A DNA stretch of 64,000 nt, from the NCBI RefSeq assembly GCF_012271765.1, contig NZ_VRKO01000018.1, forward strand, positions 186,001 through 250,000, in the 5' to 3' direction. A model generated the notes under the pieces. The model had not been told where the DNA came from. It saw only the letters and a list, made by a program, of their open reading frames with translations, and ran no database searches. The position numbers and the translations under genes were made by a program. Source of the DNA: Erwinia rhapontici (GTDB lineage Bacteria > Pseudomonadota > Gammaproteobacteria > Enterobacterales > Enterobacteriaceae). Position 1 is the first letter of the stretch. Every line of letters starts with the position of its first letter. Shown piece by piece: positions 25,159-35,342 of this stretch.

Positions 25159-27456
25159 TTACAGGTAATCAAACTCCGCATCGACGGTGCGCGCGGAATC
25201 CAGCCCGATCATCACGCTGAATTTACCCGGCTCGGCCACCTGCTGCATTCTGGCATTCCAGAATTGCAACGCGCTGACGTCAATCGGGAAGGTGACGGTT
25301 TGTGATTCACCGGCCTTGAGCATGATGCGCTTAAAGCCTTTCAGCTCTTTCACCGGGCGGCTAATGCTGGCCACCTGATCGCGCAGATAAAGCTGGACCA
25401 CGGTTGCACCATCGCGCTTACCGCTGTTGGTCACCGTGACGCTGGCGTTGACCGTGCCGTTACGTGGCATGGTCGTCGCAGACATCTTCACAGGCGACAG
25501 CGTGAACGAGGTATAGCTCAAACCGTAGCCAAACGGGAACAGCGGGCCATTCGCTTCATCAAAATAGTGTGAGGTGTATTTGTTCGGTTTTTCGAAGTTA
25601 TACGGACGGCCACTGTTGAGATGGTTGTAATAGATCGGGATCTGGCCCACGGAGCGCGGGAAGGACATCGGCAATTTGCCAGACGGGTTGTAGTCGCCAA
25701 ACAGCACATCGGCGATGGCGTTACCGCCTTCGGTGCCACTGTACCAGCTTTCCAGCATCGCATCGGCCTGCTGCGTTTCATGCACCAGCGTGAGCGCACG
25801 GGCATTCATCAGCACCAGCACCAGCGGTTTTCCGGTCGCTTTTAGCGCATCAATCAGTTTCAGCTGACTTTGTGGCAGCGTCAGGTCACTCCGGCTGGAG
25901 GCTTCATGCGCCATACCACGCGCCTCACCTATCGCCAGCACCACCACATCCGCTTTTTTAGCGGTGGCAACGGCTTCATCCAGCATCTGCTGCGGTGAAC
26001 GCGTATCGACGGTCATCGCTTTTTCATACAGGTTGATAAAGTCCTGAATGCCTTTATCGTCGGTGACGTTCGCGCCTTTGGCGTACAGCAGCGTGGCTTT
26101 ACCGGCCGTGGCGTTTTTCATCCCCTGCAACAGCGTGACGGACTGCGCTGCCACACCGGCGGCAGACCAGCTACCCATGATGTCGATCTGGCTGTCCGCC
26201 AGCGGGCCAATTAAAGCCACTGTGCCGGATTTTTTCAGCGGCAGCGTCTCCAGACGGTTTTTCAACAGCACCATGCTTTTGCGCGCCACATCGCGGGCTT
26301 CGGTGCGATGCAGACGGCTTTCCGCATTGGTGTCTTCCGGGTCGCTCCCCACCGGACCAAGATGGCTGTACGGGTCGTTAAACAGCCCCATATCGTATTT
26401 CACATTCAGCACATGGCGTGCCGCATCGTCGATCTCTTTCTCGCTCACTTCACCGCGTTTTACCAGGCCCGGCAGGTACTTGCTGTAATACTCATCGCTC
26501 ATACTCATATCAATGCCGGACTTCAGCGCAATACGCACCGCGTCTTCCGGATCACGTGCCACGCCGTGTTTGATCAGCTCTTTAATGGCACCGTGATCGC
26601 TGATGGTGATGCCTTTAAACTTCCAGTCATCACGCAGCACCTCTTTCAACAGCCAGCTGTCGGCGCTGGCCGGTACGCCGTTCAGCGAGTTAAGCGCCAC
26701 CATAACGCCGCCGCTGCCCGCATCTAACGCCGCTTTGTACGGCGGCAGATAGTCCTGGAACAGACGCTGCGAACTCATGTCTACGGTGTTGTAATCACGC
26801 CCGCCTTCCACCGCACCATAGGCGGCAAAGTGTTTGACGCTGGTCATGACAGAATAGCGATCCGCCGGGCTTTTGCCCTGCATCGCCTGCACCATCGTGC
26901 GGCCCATCACCGACGTCAGATAAGTATCTTCACCAAAGCCCTCTGAGCCACGTCCCCAGCGGGGTTCACGGGTCACATCCACCATGGGCGCCCAGGTCAT
27001 ATTCAGCCCGTCATCAGCGGCTTCATACGCCGCAATGCGGCCAACATTCGCTACGGCCTCGGTGTCCCAGCTCGCGGCCAGCGCCAGCGGGATCGGGAAC
27101 TGGGTGCGTTGCCCATGGATCACATCATAAGCAAAGAACAGCGGGATCTTCAGGCGGCTGAGTTGCATCACCTGATCCTGCATCTGACGAATGTCATGCC
27201 GGGTGACGGTATTAAAGATCGCCCCCACCTGCCCCTGCTGGATCATATCGCGTATGGCGGATTTCGGATTTTCCGGCCCCACGCTGATCAACCGGAGCTG
27301 GCCGATCTTTTCATCCAGGGTCATTTTTGTCAGCAGGTCGGTAACGAATGCGTCACGCGCCTGCGGAGTCAGTTGATGTGGGCCGATCAAATCGTCGGCA
27401 AAAGCTGGCTGGATCGCCAGAGTAACGGCAAGGCTGACAGAACAAATCCATTTCAT
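25159..27456 (-). CDS. bglX: Periplasmic beta-glucosidase BglX
   Basis: GH3 beta-glucosidase exported to the periplasm, hydrolysing beta-glucosides. The protein is 765 residues, the same length as E. coli BglX as I recall it, with signal peptide MKWICSVSLAVTLAIQPAFA. The catalytic nucleophile is Asp287 in GITISDHGAIK. KHFAAYGAVEGG (substrate-binding Lys-His), PFGYGLSYT and the C-terminal fibronectin-III-like domain (VTVTNSGKRDGATVVQLYL) follow. I took the ATG at 27456; an in-frame TTG six codons upstream is less likely. Divergent from dld, as in E. coli's bglX-dld neighbourhood. Confidence 0.96.
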   Translation of the reverse strand: MKWICSVSLAVTLAIQPAFADDLIGPHQLTPQARDAFVTDLLTKMTLDEKIGQLRLISVGPENPKSAIRDMIQQGQVGAIFNTVTRHDIRQMQDQVMQLSRLKIPLFFAYDVIHGQRTQFPIPLALAASWDTEAVANVGRIAAYEAADDGLNMTWAPMVDVTREPRWGRGSEGFGEDTYLTSVMGRTMVQAMQGKSPADRYSVMTSVKHFAAYGAVEGGRDYNTVDMSSQRLFQDYLPPYKAALDAGSGGVMVALNSLNGVPASADSWLLKEVLRDDWKFKGITISDHGAIKELIKHGVARDPEDAVRIALKSGIDMSMSDEYYSKYLPGLVKRGEVSEKEIDDAARHVLNVKYDMGLFNDPYSHLGPVGSDPEDTNAESRLHRTEARDVARKSMVLLKNRLETLPLKKSGTVALIGPLADSQIDIMGSWSAAGVAAQSVTLLQGMKNATAGKATLLYAKGANVTDDKGIQDFINLYEKAMTVDTRSPQQMLDEAVATAKKADVVVLAIGEARGMAHEASSRSDLTLPQSQLKLIDALKATGKPLVLVLMNARALTLVHETQQADAMLESWYSGTEGGNAIADVLFGDYNPSGKLPMSFPRSVGQIPIYYNHLNSGRPYNFEKPNKYTSHYFDEANGPLFPFGYGLSYTSFTLSPVKMSATTMPRNGTVNASVTVTNSGKRDGATVVQLYLRDQVASISRPVKELKGFKRIMLKAGESQTVTFPIDVSALQFWNARMQQVAEPGKFSVMIGLDSARTVDAEFDYL

Positions 27457-27646
27457 CAGATGATTTTCTCTCAAGTGACTGTGGCGTATCTATATTATTT
27501 TAGTGCAAGTAACAAGCGGGTGCAGTGTGTCATACCTTGAGAATAGCAGCTAGTTTTCAGGTGATGAATCACAGACGCCACAGGCCGGACTTTATTGCCA
27601 CGCTGCGAGTGCTACAGTAGGACGGTGATACTGACAAGGATATGAC

Positions 27647-29389
27647 ATGCACACTTCCCAACACGCAGAACAAAAACTGATCGCTGAACTGGGCCGCATT
27701 GTGGGCCGCAACCATCTGTTAACGGAACCGGAAAAAACGGAACGCTATCGTAAAGGCTTCCGATCGGGCGAAGGCGATGCGCTGGCGGTGGTCTTCCCCG
27801 GCAATTTACTGGAGCAGTGGCGTATTTTGCAGGCCTGTGTTGCCGCCGACGTGATTATTCTGATGCAGGCAGCCAACACCGGGCTGACCGAAGGCTCAAC
27901 GCCGAACGGCAAAGATTATCCGCGTGATATCGTGATTATCAGCACCCTGCGGATGGATAAAATCCAGTTGCTGGATGAGGGGAAGCAGGTGCTGGCGTTT
28001 CCCGGCAGCACGCTCTATCAGTTAGAAAAAGCCCTGAAACCGCTGGGACGTGAACCGCACTCGGTGATTGGTTCCTCCTGTATCGGCGCCTCGGTATTGG
28101 GCGGTATCTGCAATAACTCGGGTGGATCGCTGGTGAAACGCGGCCCGGCCTATACCGAGATGGCGCTGTATGCGCAGATTGATGCCAGCGGAAAATTGCA
28201 GCTGGTGAATCATCTTGGGATCAACCTCGGCGTCACACCGGAGCAGATTTTAGGCAAGCTGGATGACGACAGCTGGCAGCAGAGTGATGTGCTGCACGAC
28301 CAGCGTCACGCCTCTGACCCGGATTACGCCGAACGGGTGCGCGACGTCGATGCTGACACGCCATCGCGTTTTAATGCCGATGAACGCCGGCTGTTTGAGG
28401 CCTCCGGCTGTGCCGGCAAACTGGCCCTGTTTGCCGTCCGCCTGGACACCTTTGCCAGCGAAAGCGCCCAGCAGGTGTTTTACATCGGCACCAATGACAC
28501 GGCGGTTCTCGACCAGCTGCGCCGCCATATGCTGGCCAGCTTCGATAATCTGCCCGTGGCCGGGGAATATATGCACCGCGATATTTTTGATATGGCGGAA
28601 ACCTACGGCAAAGACACCTTTGTGATGATCGATAAGCTCGGCACCGACAAAATGCCGCTGTTCTTCACGCTCAAGGGACGCGCAGATGCCCTGCTCGCCC
28701 GGATCAAATGGCTGAAGCCCCACTTCAGCGACCGTCTGTTGCAGAAAATAGCCGCGTTGCTGCCGTCACATCTGCCACCGCGCATGAAGCAGTATCGCGA
28801 TCGTTTTGAACACCATCTGATGCTGAAGATGTCCGGCGACGGGGTGGCGGAAGCGCGCGCTTATTTAAACGACTTTTTCAGCAGCGCCGAAGGGGAGTTC
28901 TTCGCGTGCGAAGGAAAAGAGGGAGCACACGCTTTCCTGCATCGCTTTGCCGCGGCGGGCGCGGCCGTGCGTTATCACGCGGTACACCATGAGGAAGTGG
29001 AGGATATCCTGGCGCTGGATATTGCCCTGCGCCGTAACGATCGTGACTGGTTTGAGCAACTCCCGCCGGAGCTCGACGATGCGCTGACCCACCGTCTTTA
29101 TTACGGCCATTTCCTCTGTCATGTGTTCCATCAGGATTACATCGTGAAAAAAGGGGTGGATGTGCACGCGCTCAAGGAGAAGATGCTGGACATCCTGCAC
29201 GCGCGTGGCGCGGAGTACCCGGCAGAGCATAACGTCGGGCATCTGTACAAAGCCAAACCGCAGCTGAAGGCGTTCTATCAGCAGCTCGACCCGACCAACA
29301 GCTTTAATCCGGGGATTGGTAAAACCACGCGGGCGAAGCACTGGGGCGAATGCGAATGCGATAAATCACAGGGGGACCGGCACGCCTGA
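27647..29389 (+). CDS. dld: Quinone-dependent D-lactate dehydrogenase
   Basis: FAD enzyme at the inner face of the cytoplasmic membrane, oxidising D-lactate to pyruvate and passing electrons to ubiquinone. The 580-residue protein has the FAD-binding PCMH-type domain (VIILMQAANTGLTEGSTPNG, AFPGSTLYQLEKALKPLGREPHSVIGSSCIGASVLGGICNNSGGSLVKRGPAYTEM in parts) and the long membrane-binding C-terminal domain ending in LDPTNSFNPGIGKTT. AAGGA precedes the ATG. Convergent with the MscS-type gene across a palindrome cluster. Confidence 0.96.
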   Translation: MHTSQHAEQKLIAELGRIVGRNHLLTEPEKTERYRKGFRSGEGDALAVVFPGNLLEQWRILQACVAADVIILMQAANTGLTEGSTPNGKDYPRDIVIISTLRMDKIQLLDEGKQVLAFPGSTLYQLEKALKPLGREPHSVIGSSCIGASVLGGICNNSGGSLVKRGPAYTEMALYAQIDASGKLQLVNHLGINLGVTPEQILGKLDDDSWQQSDVLHDQRHASDPDYAERVRDVDADTPSRFNADERRLFEASGCAGKLALFAVRLDTFASESAQQVFYIGTNDTAVLDQLRRHMLASFDNLPVAGEYMHRDIFDMAETYGKDTFVMIDKLGTDKMPLFFTLKGRADALLARIKWLKPHFSDRLLQKIAALLPSHLPPRMKQYRDRFEHHLMLKMSGDGVAEARAYLNDFFSSAEGEFFACEGKEGAHAFLHRFAAAGAAVRYHAVHHEEVEDILALDIALRRNDRDWFEQLPPELDDALTHRLYYGHFLCHVFHQDYIVKKGVDVHALKEKMLDILHARGAEYPAEHNVGHLYKAKPQLKAFYQQLDPTNSFNPGIGKTTRAKHWGECECDKSQGDRHA

Positions 29390-29399
29390 CCCTTGAGAC

Positions 29400-29507
29400 G
29401 GTCGAGGCATGCCTCGACCCTACATTGTTACGGCCCTGGTCGGGGCATGCCTCGACCCTACATTATTGTTACGTTCAATGTGCCCTGGTCGGGGCATGCC
29501 TCGCCCC
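29400..29507. repeat. Cluster of three intergenic palindromes between dld and the MscS-type gene
   Basis: GGTCGAGGCATGCCTCGACC (29400-29419, perfect), a variant at 29438-29457 (GGTCGGGGCATGCCTCGACC) and a third at 29487-29507, each followed by CTAC. The third reaches the stop codon of the convergent channel gene. Copies one and two share the flank ACCCTACATTGTTACG-like sequence, so the cluster grew by local duplication. Confidence 0.8.
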
Positions 29508-31936
29508 TACGTTTTAGGCTCCTGCAATACCATCTGACCGTTTTTACGTTCAATGATCATGGTCTGCGGTGTGGATAACATCACCCCTTCTTTGCGTAAG
29601 CGGGTGAGGATATCAAACAGCAGATCACTTTTCGCCCCACCCACCTGACGCGGGCTGGCAACGTTACCGGTTACAGACAGCACAATCCCCGTGGAGGTCA
29701 GATCCTTAAAGGTGACTGACGGCTCCGGGGTCTCCAGAATGCGTTCGTTCTCGTTATACACCTCAAGCAGCAGTTGACGAACCTGCTGCGGGTCAATATC
29801 CAGCGGGAAGGTCAGCGTAATGGTCGCCACCCCCTGGGCATTGCCCATTGTGGCATTACGTACGTTCTGCGAAATCAGCTGCGAGTTAGGCACAATCACC
29901 GTCGATTTATCACTCAGCTGGATTTCCGTGGCACGCACATTGATACGGCGAATATCGCCTTCAATGCCGCTGATACTCACCAGATCACCGACCTTAACAG
30001 GACGTTCCGTCAGCAGGATCAGGCCGGAAATAAAGTTCTTCACAATTTCCTGTAAGCCAAAACCAATACCGACTGACAGGGCGCTGACGATCCAGGCCAG
30101 CTTGTTCCATTGCAGGCCCATAATCGACAGGGTCATCAGGATCACCAGCACAAAACCGATATTACTGAACAGGGTGATCAGCGACAGGCGCATCCCTTTG
30201 TCCATCGTCGTTTTCGGCAGAAAATCATGCTCCAGCCAGCGCTTGACCGAACGCAGAACCCAGATGCCCACCACCATGCAGATCAGCGCATTCACCAGAT
30301 GCGCCGGGACGATATTCAGGGATTCAAGGCCTTTACCGCCCCAGAACTCAATGGCTTTCTGCACCAGCTCAATCGGTGTCGAACTGCCGAAAGTACCGTT
30401 AAGCAACGCCATCGCAGCAGCCAGCACCAGCACAGTTTTGCCTATGGCGCCCAGCACTGCTGCAACCTGCCCCAGATGACGCTCATCGATATTCAGCGAA
30501 GCCTGAATGCGTTTACCGGAGGCATTGTTAGTGGAAAACAGACTTTCACACCCATCGGCCACCAGCTGGCTGAGGATATAGAAAGAGCCAAAAACAATCC
30601 CCATCCAGATCAGCTCGTAGCTCAGGAAGCGCGCCAGCGTGATATAGCCAATGACCAGCGCAATCATAATCGCCACGCCAATCAGCGTCAGCGCCATCTG
30701 GATCAGCCCGACCAGCGTAGATTTCGCCTCCGGCTGATTACCTTCCTGCATCATACGGCGACGTACGCGGTTGGTGCGCATACTGATTGACAGCGCCGTG
30801 GCACCAATCAGCAGTGCAGTCAGGCCGTTAGCAAAGATAGTGGTGCCAACGCTGGTGCTGGCGCTGCTGTTGAAGCTTTCAACTGTCTGGAAGATAAACA
30901 CCAGCGCAGCGGTGAGCGGTGGGAAGGGTTTTAACGCCATCGCCACTTCATTAGAGATATTCGGCAAACGCCATGACGGGCGACGGGTGGAGAGGAAAGC
31001 CCGCCCGAGGCCGGCAATCAGACCACAGAGCACACTGAGTCCGACCAGCTTGTCAGCGAAATCCCGGACCTCGTCGACAACGTCATCGTGGCGGGTGAAG
31101 GCAAGGTCGAGGAAGTTAAAGGCCAGCACTACTGCGGCAAGGGTGGTGATAGCGGTCGCTGCCGCCAGGAAACTGCGGCGCAGGCGCCCTTCCGGCAAAT
31201 GGTGAATCCCCACCCAGGCAAGAAACTCTTCCAGATAGCGGCGCCCCAGCGTGGCCACCAGGCCGGCGGCCAACAGCCATGCCAACGTGCCAAAGCGCCA
31301 GCCGGGTTCCCAGGAGAGCGCAGCGGCGCCGGTCAGCTCATCGACAAAACCGTTGATCTTTTCGCTGTCATCGCTTTGGGTGTTAAACAGCGGTGCCCAG
31401 AAGCGCGGGCCGAAAATACTGCCTGCGTTGAGCGCAAGCTGGGTTTTCAGCGCGTCACGACGCAGGTTGACGATCTGCGCTGACAGGTTAATCGCCCCGC
31501 TTTTGATCGCCTCGGCCTGTTTTATCTGGTCATCCATTTTGCCTTTCTGGTTTTCCAGCTTGTTGCGTTTGCTGGTGACCTCAGCCGTTTCTTTCACACC
31601 GCTGCTGGCTTCCGGGGCCGGGCCCAGCACCGCCAGCTGCGCCTGTAACTGCGCACGCTGTGGGATGATACTTTGCATCAGCGTATCGGCATCGCCGGAC
31701 AACTCCAGCGCCAGATCGTTGAGCGCATTGAGTTTACTGTCGTTTGTTTCACCGGAAACCTGCTGTTTGATCTTGTCCAGCACCTTCTGCATTTTCGGCA
31801 GTTCAACGGAGGCGTTGATTTTAGGGGGAGCATCATTTTGCTGAGTGTTGTCGTTATCCGCCGCCAGCACAAACTGGGGCGACAGCGCCACCAGCGCCAG
31901 CAGACAAACACGAAGAAAAGTTAACAAGCCAGACAT
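29507..31936 (-). CDS. MscS-family mechanosensitive channel with DUF3772 N-terminal region
   Basis: 809-residue inner-membrane protein. A signal peptide (ending SPQFVLAAD) and a coiled-coil-rich periplasmic region (about 30-190) come first, then some eleven membrane segments. The MscS core contains VGIGFGLQEIVKNFISGLILLTERPVKVGDLVSI, the pore-lining helix and beta domain. The C-terminal cytoplasmic domain ends in RKNGQMVLQEPKT. It is a large MscM/DUF3772-type channel presumably releasing solutes on hypo-osmotic shock. E. coli has no gene here between dld and pbpG, so it is an insertion relative to that map. Confidence 0.88.
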   Translation of the reverse strand: MSGLLTFLRVCLLALVALSPQFVLAADNDNTQQNDAPPKINASVELPKMQKVLDKIKQQVSGETNDSKLNALNDLALELSGDADTLMQSIIPQRAQLQAQLAVLGPAPEASSGVKETAEVTSKRNKLENQKGKMDDQIKQAEAIKSGAINLSAQIVNLRRDALKTQLALNAGSIFGPRFWAPLFNTQSDDSEKINGFVDELTGAAALSWEPGWRFGTLAWLLAAGLVATLGRRYLEEFLAWVGIHHLPEGRLRRSFLAAATAITTLAAVVLAFNFLDLAFTRHDDVVDEVRDFADKLVGLSVLCGLIAGLGRAFLSTRRPSWRLPNISNEVAMALKPFPPLTAALVFIFQTVESFNSSASTSVGTTIFANGLTALLIGATALSISMRTNRVRRRMMQEGNQPEAKSTLVGLIQMALTLIGVAIMIALVIGYITLARFLSYELIWMGIVFGSFYILSQLVADGCESLFSTNNASGKRIQASLNIDERHLGQVAAVLGAIGKTVLVLAAAMALLNGTFGSSTPIELVQKAIEFWGGKGLESLNIVPAHLVNALICMVVGIWVLRSVKRWLEHDFLPKTTMDKGMRLSLITLFSNIGFVLVILMTLSIMGLQWNKLAWIVSALSVGIGFGLQEIVKNFISGLILLTERPVKVGDLVSISGIEGDIRRINVRATEIQLSDKSTVIVPNSQLISQNVRNATMGNAQGVATITLTFPLDIDPQQVRQLLLEVYNENERILETPEPSVTFKDLTSTGIVLSVTGNVASPRQVGGAKSDLLFDILTRLRKEGVMLSTPQTMIIERKNGQMVLQEPKT

Positions 31937-32123
31937 GTGCAGGTTCCTGAGACTAAGGGCAGCGCCGGGCGGCGCCAGTCAATTTTCCGGCTAGTTTAAG
32001 CTTTTGATCTGGCCGGGACTATAGGATTCGTGATGGAAAAATGAGGTCGTTGTCATAAGAATATTCTATGACCCCACCTTCCTGGTGTTATGGCAAATTA
32101 TCCAAAAATGCATGGAGCAAAAA

Positions 32124-32639
32124 ATGTCCCTTCCCTCTTCTGAACCAATCGTCCGTGACGCGACGCCTGGCGATATCGACGCGGTGACCCGTATTTATAG
32201 CTGGCATGTGCTGCACGGTTGCGGTTCCTTTGAGGAAACGCCCCCCGATGCAACAGAGATGGCTGCCCGACATCAAAAAGTCTGTTCGTTCGAACTGCCG
32301 TGGCTGGTCGCCGAGATCGACGGGCAGGTCGTGGGTTACTGCTATGCCACACAATATCGGCCACGCCCCGCCTACCGTTTTACCGTTGAAGATTCGGTCT
32401 ATATTGATGCGGAAATGGGGGGGCGGGGCATCGGCAGCGCCCTGCTGGCCGCGCTGATCGTCCGCTGTCAGCAAGGTCCATACCGCCAGATGCTGGCGAT
32501 TATCGGCAATGGCGAGCGCAATGCCGGCTCGCTTAATCTGCATAAAAAAATGGGGTTTGAGATTGTCGGTAATTTTCGCGCCGTTGGTTTTAAACATGGC
32601 GAATGGCGCGATACATTACTGATGCAGCGAGCGTTATAA
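32124..32639 (+). CDS. GNAT-family N-acetyltransferase (phosphinothricin acetyltransferase / MnaT type)
   Basis: 171-residue enzyme of the PAT/MnaT branch: VRDATPGDIDAVTRIYSWHVLHGCGSFEETPP at the N-terminus, VVGYCYATQYRPRPAYRFTVEDSVYIDAEMGGRGIGSALLAALI (acetyl-CoA loop) and NLHKKMGFEIVGNFRAVGFKHGEWRDTLLMQ. Members acetylate methionine derivatives or phosphinothricin-like compounds. I chose the ATG at 32124, with GGAG six bases upstream; in-frame ATGs further up lack a ribosome site. Confidence 0.87.
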   Translation: MSLPSSEPIVRDATPGDIDAVTRIYSWHVLHGCGSFEETPPDATEMAARHQKVCSFELPWLVAEIDGQVVGYCYATQYRPRPAYRFTVEDSVYIDAEMGGRGIGSALLAALIVRCQQGPYRQMLAIIGNGERNAGSLNLHKKMGFEIVGNFRAVGFKHGEWRDTLLMQRAL

Positions 32640-32642
32640 CCA

Positions 32643-32667
32643 GGGCGACCGCAAAAAAAGGTCGCCC
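32643..32667. terminator. Hairpin between convergent acetyltransferase and pbpG genes
   Basis: GGGCGACC/GGTCGCCC, 8-bp perfect stem with an A-rich 9-base loop, 3 bp after the acetyltransferase stop and 12 bp beyond the pbpG end. No T-tract; likely a shared transcript end. Confidence 0.5.
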
Positions 32668-32679
32668 CGTGAGCGCAGG

Positions 32680-33633
32680 TTATTCTACCGCGCTGTCATC
32701 GACCGCCCGGTTAGTGACCACCTGCGAGGCTTTCTGCTTCTTGTAACTCAGCGCTGCCGGAGGAACCGGAGAGATTTTGCCGGTTTCCATCCACTTACGC
32801 AGACGGTTAGCGTCAGCAAAATGGGTGTATTTGCCAAAGGCATCCAGCACCACCAGTGAAACCGGGCGCTTATTGATCACCGTACGCATCACCAGGCAGT
32901 GTCCTGCCTCATCGGTATACCCTGTTTTCGTCAGCTGTATATTCCAGTCCGGGCGATACACCAGATGGTTGGTGTTACGGAACGGCAGGGTGTAATTCGG
33001 GTTACGGAACGTGGCCATATCTTCATGGGTGGTGCTGAGTTCGCCCAATAGCGGATAACGTTTGGTCGCGATCAGCAGTTTGCTCAAATCACGCGCCGTT
33101 GAGACGTTCTTAATCGACAGTCCGGTCGGCTCTACGTAATGCGTGTTACTCATACCCAGTGCACGGGCTTTGGCGTTCATGGCGCGAATAAAGGCATCAT
33201 ATCCGCCCGGATAGTGGTGCGCCAGGCTGGCCGCCGCGCGGTTTTCTGAGGACATCAATGCCAGCAACATCATGTTCTTACGGCTGATTTCGCTGTTAAG
33301 ACGCACGCGCGAATAGATTCCACGCATTTCTGGCGTACGGCTGATATCAACCTTGAGCATTTCATCCATCGGCAGATGGGCATCCAGCGTCACCATCACC
33401 GTCATCAGCTTGGTGATCGAGGCAATCGGACGGACCAAATCCGGGTGACTGGCGTAGATCACATTCTGGGTGGTCAGGTCGACAATCATCGCACTGCCTG
33501 ATGCAATTTCAGGCTGGGCCGATGCAGTTTCTACGGCAGGCTGGTGAGTACGGGCAACGGCCTGATTCAGGATGGCCTGACCAGAAAACAGCATAACCAC
33601 ACTTAATAGAGACAAACGGATTTTTGCAGGCAT
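32680..33633 (-). CDS. pbpG: D-alanyl-D-alanine endopeptidase, penicillin-binding protein 7
   Basis: Periplasmic serine peptidase cutting D-Ala-meso-DAP cross-links in peptidoglycan. The 317-residue protein has a signal peptide ([20 protein letters not shown] onward) and the three active-site motifs SxxK (SITK), SxN (SEN) and KTG ([10 protein letters not shown]). It is nearly identical in layout to E. coli PbpG. The ATG at 33633 is chosen because it begins the signal peptide; the frame is open 13 codons further. The gene order dld...pbpG-yohC-yohD matches E. coli apart from two inserted genes. Confidence 0.95.
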   Translation of the reverse strand: MPAKIRLSLLSVVMLFSGQAILNQAVARTHQPAVETASAQPEIASGSAMIVDLTTQNVIYASHPDLVRPIASITKLMTVMVTLDAHLPMDEMLKVDISRTPEMRGIYSRVRLNSEISRKNMMLLALMSSENRAAASLAHHYPGGYDAFIRAMNAKARALGMSNTHYVEPTGLSIKNVSTARDLSKLLIATKRYPLLGELSTTHEDMATFRNPNYTLPFRNTNHLVYRPDWNIQLTKTGYTDEAGHCLVMRTVINKRPVSLVVLDAFGKYTHFADANRLRKWMETGKISPVPPAALSYKKQKASQVVTNRAVDDSAVE

Positions 33634-33763
33634 TGTAAACTTAGCGGCTGATAATGAGGGTGTGGAGACCACACACCGCGTCCCGCACTGTTGCGGGGGC
33701 TGGCGCAGGCATAATACGCCGGAAGTTAAGGATTATCCTACAGGATATTCGTTTCTGAGCGTT

Positions 33764-33791
33764 ACCAAAACACCGCCGGTTTCCCGGCGGT
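33764..33791 (-). terminator. Rho-independent terminator of yohC
   Basis: On the minus strand the 8-bp stem ACCGCCGG/CCGGCGGT with a 4-base loop is followed by GTTTTGG, just after the yohC stop codon. Confidence 0.75.
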
Positions 33792-33799
33792 ATCCACGC

Positions 33800-34387
33800 T
33801 CAAAATAGCTGATAGCCGTAACCCCACATCAGCACGGTTATCGCCAGTAACACTTCAAACACCAGGATACCGATGGCCAGTGTGGAGCCGGAGAAACGTA
33901 AGCTCTCTTCGCGGTCAATGTTGAGGAGCAGCGGGATACCGACATACAGCAGATAGCCGGTATAAACCAGCGCCAGCGCGCCGACAAGGACACAAAGCCA
34001 CACCAGAGGATAGAGAGCGACCAGCCCGCTGAGAAACAGCGGCGTTGCCACGTAACCGGCAAAGACACGACAGTTTGAGAGTGAGGGCCGCTGCGGGTAG
34101 TCACGCGCCATCCACCAGATCACCCTTCCCATGACGGCCACACCCAGCAGGATCAGCGCATAGAACAGGATGGCCAGTGAGAACGCACTGAATAACGACA
34201 GCGGAATAGTCCGTTCAATGCCGATATCCCAACCGATTTGAGTGGTACCAATGAAGGCGCAGATCACCGGGATCAACGCCATCAGCAGCACATGATGAGT
34301 GTAATGATGCGAGAGCGTTTCATTCTCTTGCTTAATGTCGCGCATCTCCCGACCCGGGTGCGCAAGAAGTCCCCAGACATGATTCAT
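33800..34387 (-). CDS. yohC: YIP1-family inner membrane protein YohC
   Basis: 195-residue protein with five hydrophobic segments typical of YIP1-domain membrane proteins (VLLMALIPVICAFIG, LFSAFSLAILFYALILLGVAVMG, ATPLFLSGLVALYPLVWLCVLVG, ALVYTGYLLYVGIPLLL, LAIGILVFEVLLAITVLMWGYG). It matches E. coli YohC in length, start (MNHVWGLLAHP) and position beside pbpG and yohD. The molecular function is unknown. Confidence 0.92.
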   Translation of the reverse strand: MNHVWGLLAHPGREMRDIKQENETLSHHYTHHVLLMALIPVICAFIGTTQIGWDIGIERTIPLSLFSAFSLAILFYALILLGVAVMGRVIWWMARDYPQRPSLSNCRVFAGYVATPLFLSGLVALYPLVWLCVLVGALALVYTGYLLYVGIPLLLNIDREESLRFSGSTLAIGILVFEVLLAITVLMWGYGYQLF

Positions 34388-34610
34388 ATCTTCACTCCTC
34401 TGTACAACGGACCGCCAGCAGGCACAGTCTCGGGCGGCATCTCTTCAAGTATAAGCGGCCCTGGCCTGTTTGTTTTTCATCCAGCAGATGAACGCGTTAA
34501 GCGCTTCATTTTCCGTTAAAAATAAACACGGAGACGGCCCTTTTCGCTGCAACTTTTATCAAAAGGGTTAGACTTAACCCTAAAAGCAACATGAGGAACG
34601 GGTTTAACAG

Positions 34611-35177
34611 ATGGATGTGAATACGCTGATTTCCCAGTATGGCTACTGGGCACTGTTTATTGGTTGTCTGGCTGAGGGTGAGACATTTACGCTGTTGGGC
34701 GGTGTCGCCGCACATGAAGGCCTGCTGCATTTCGGCTGGGTGGTGCTGGTGGCGATGTGTGGGGGTGTTCTGGGTGATACTGCGCTGTTTTTCATTGGCC
34801 GCCGCTACGGTGAGCCGATCCTCCAGCGTTTCAAAAAACATCAGCAGCAAATTGAGCGTGCTAACCGCCTGATACGCAAACGTCCGGTGCTGTTTGTGAT
34901 TGGCGTGCGCTTTATGTACGGACTGCGCATTGTCGGGCCGATTATTATCGGGGCCAGTCAGCTCTCGCCGCGCAAGTTCCTGCTCTTTAACGCGATTGGC
35001 GCCGCACTGTGGGCGCTGATTTTTGTTTCGCTCGGTTATCTCGGCGGCCAGGTGATTGCGCCGTGGCTGCATCAGCTTGACCATCATCTCAAGCACCTTT
35101 TCTGGCTGCTGCTGGCGGTGGTGCTGGTGTGGGGCATACGCCTGGCGGTGAAACACCGCCATAAAAAGCATCAGTAG
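34611..35177 (+). CDS. yohD: DedA-family membrane protein YohD
   Basis: 188-residue inner-membrane protein of the DedA superfamily, some members of which are undecaprenyl-phosphate or lipid flippases. Typical features are the re-entrant GCLAEGETFTLLGG (E-x-G region), GDTALFFIGRRYG, FVIGVRFMYGLRIVGPIIIGAS with the conserved arginines, and FNAIGAALWALIFVSLGYLGG. It starts MDVNTLISQYGYWALF like E. coli YohD. It is divergent from yohC with 223 bp between them that hold no other gene. Confidence 0.93.
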   Translation: MDVNTLISQYGYWALFIGCLAEGETFTLLGGVAAHEGLLHFGWVVLVAMCGGVLGDTALFFIGRRYGEPILQRFKKHQQQIERANRLIRKRPVLFVIGVRFMYGLRIVGPIIIGASQLSPRKFLLFNAIGAALWALIFVSLGYLGGQVIAPWLHQLDHHLKHLFWLLLAVVLVWGIRLAVKHRHKKHQ

Positions 35178-35283
35178 TGGTCGACCTTCAGTGGTCGACC
35201 TTCGTTTCCAGTCGGCCAGCGCAGTCGGCTCCATTTTGGTCGGCCGGCAACACTGACCAGACTCTTCGGGCAGCCCCCGGCGC

Positions 35284-35308
35284 GGGATGACCGGAAAAAG
35301 GTCATCCC
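35284..35308. terminator. Hairpin between convergent yohD and DUF1028 genes
   Basis: GGGATGACC/GGTCATCCC, perfect 9-bp stem, 7-base loop. No T-tract. The same 165-bp spacer also has a short direct repeat AGTGGTCGACCTTC (35176-35189 and 35190-35203). Probably a shared transcript end. Confidence 0.5.
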
Positions 35309-35342
35309 CGACGAAATGTGAATACCTGACCAGTTGCGGTCC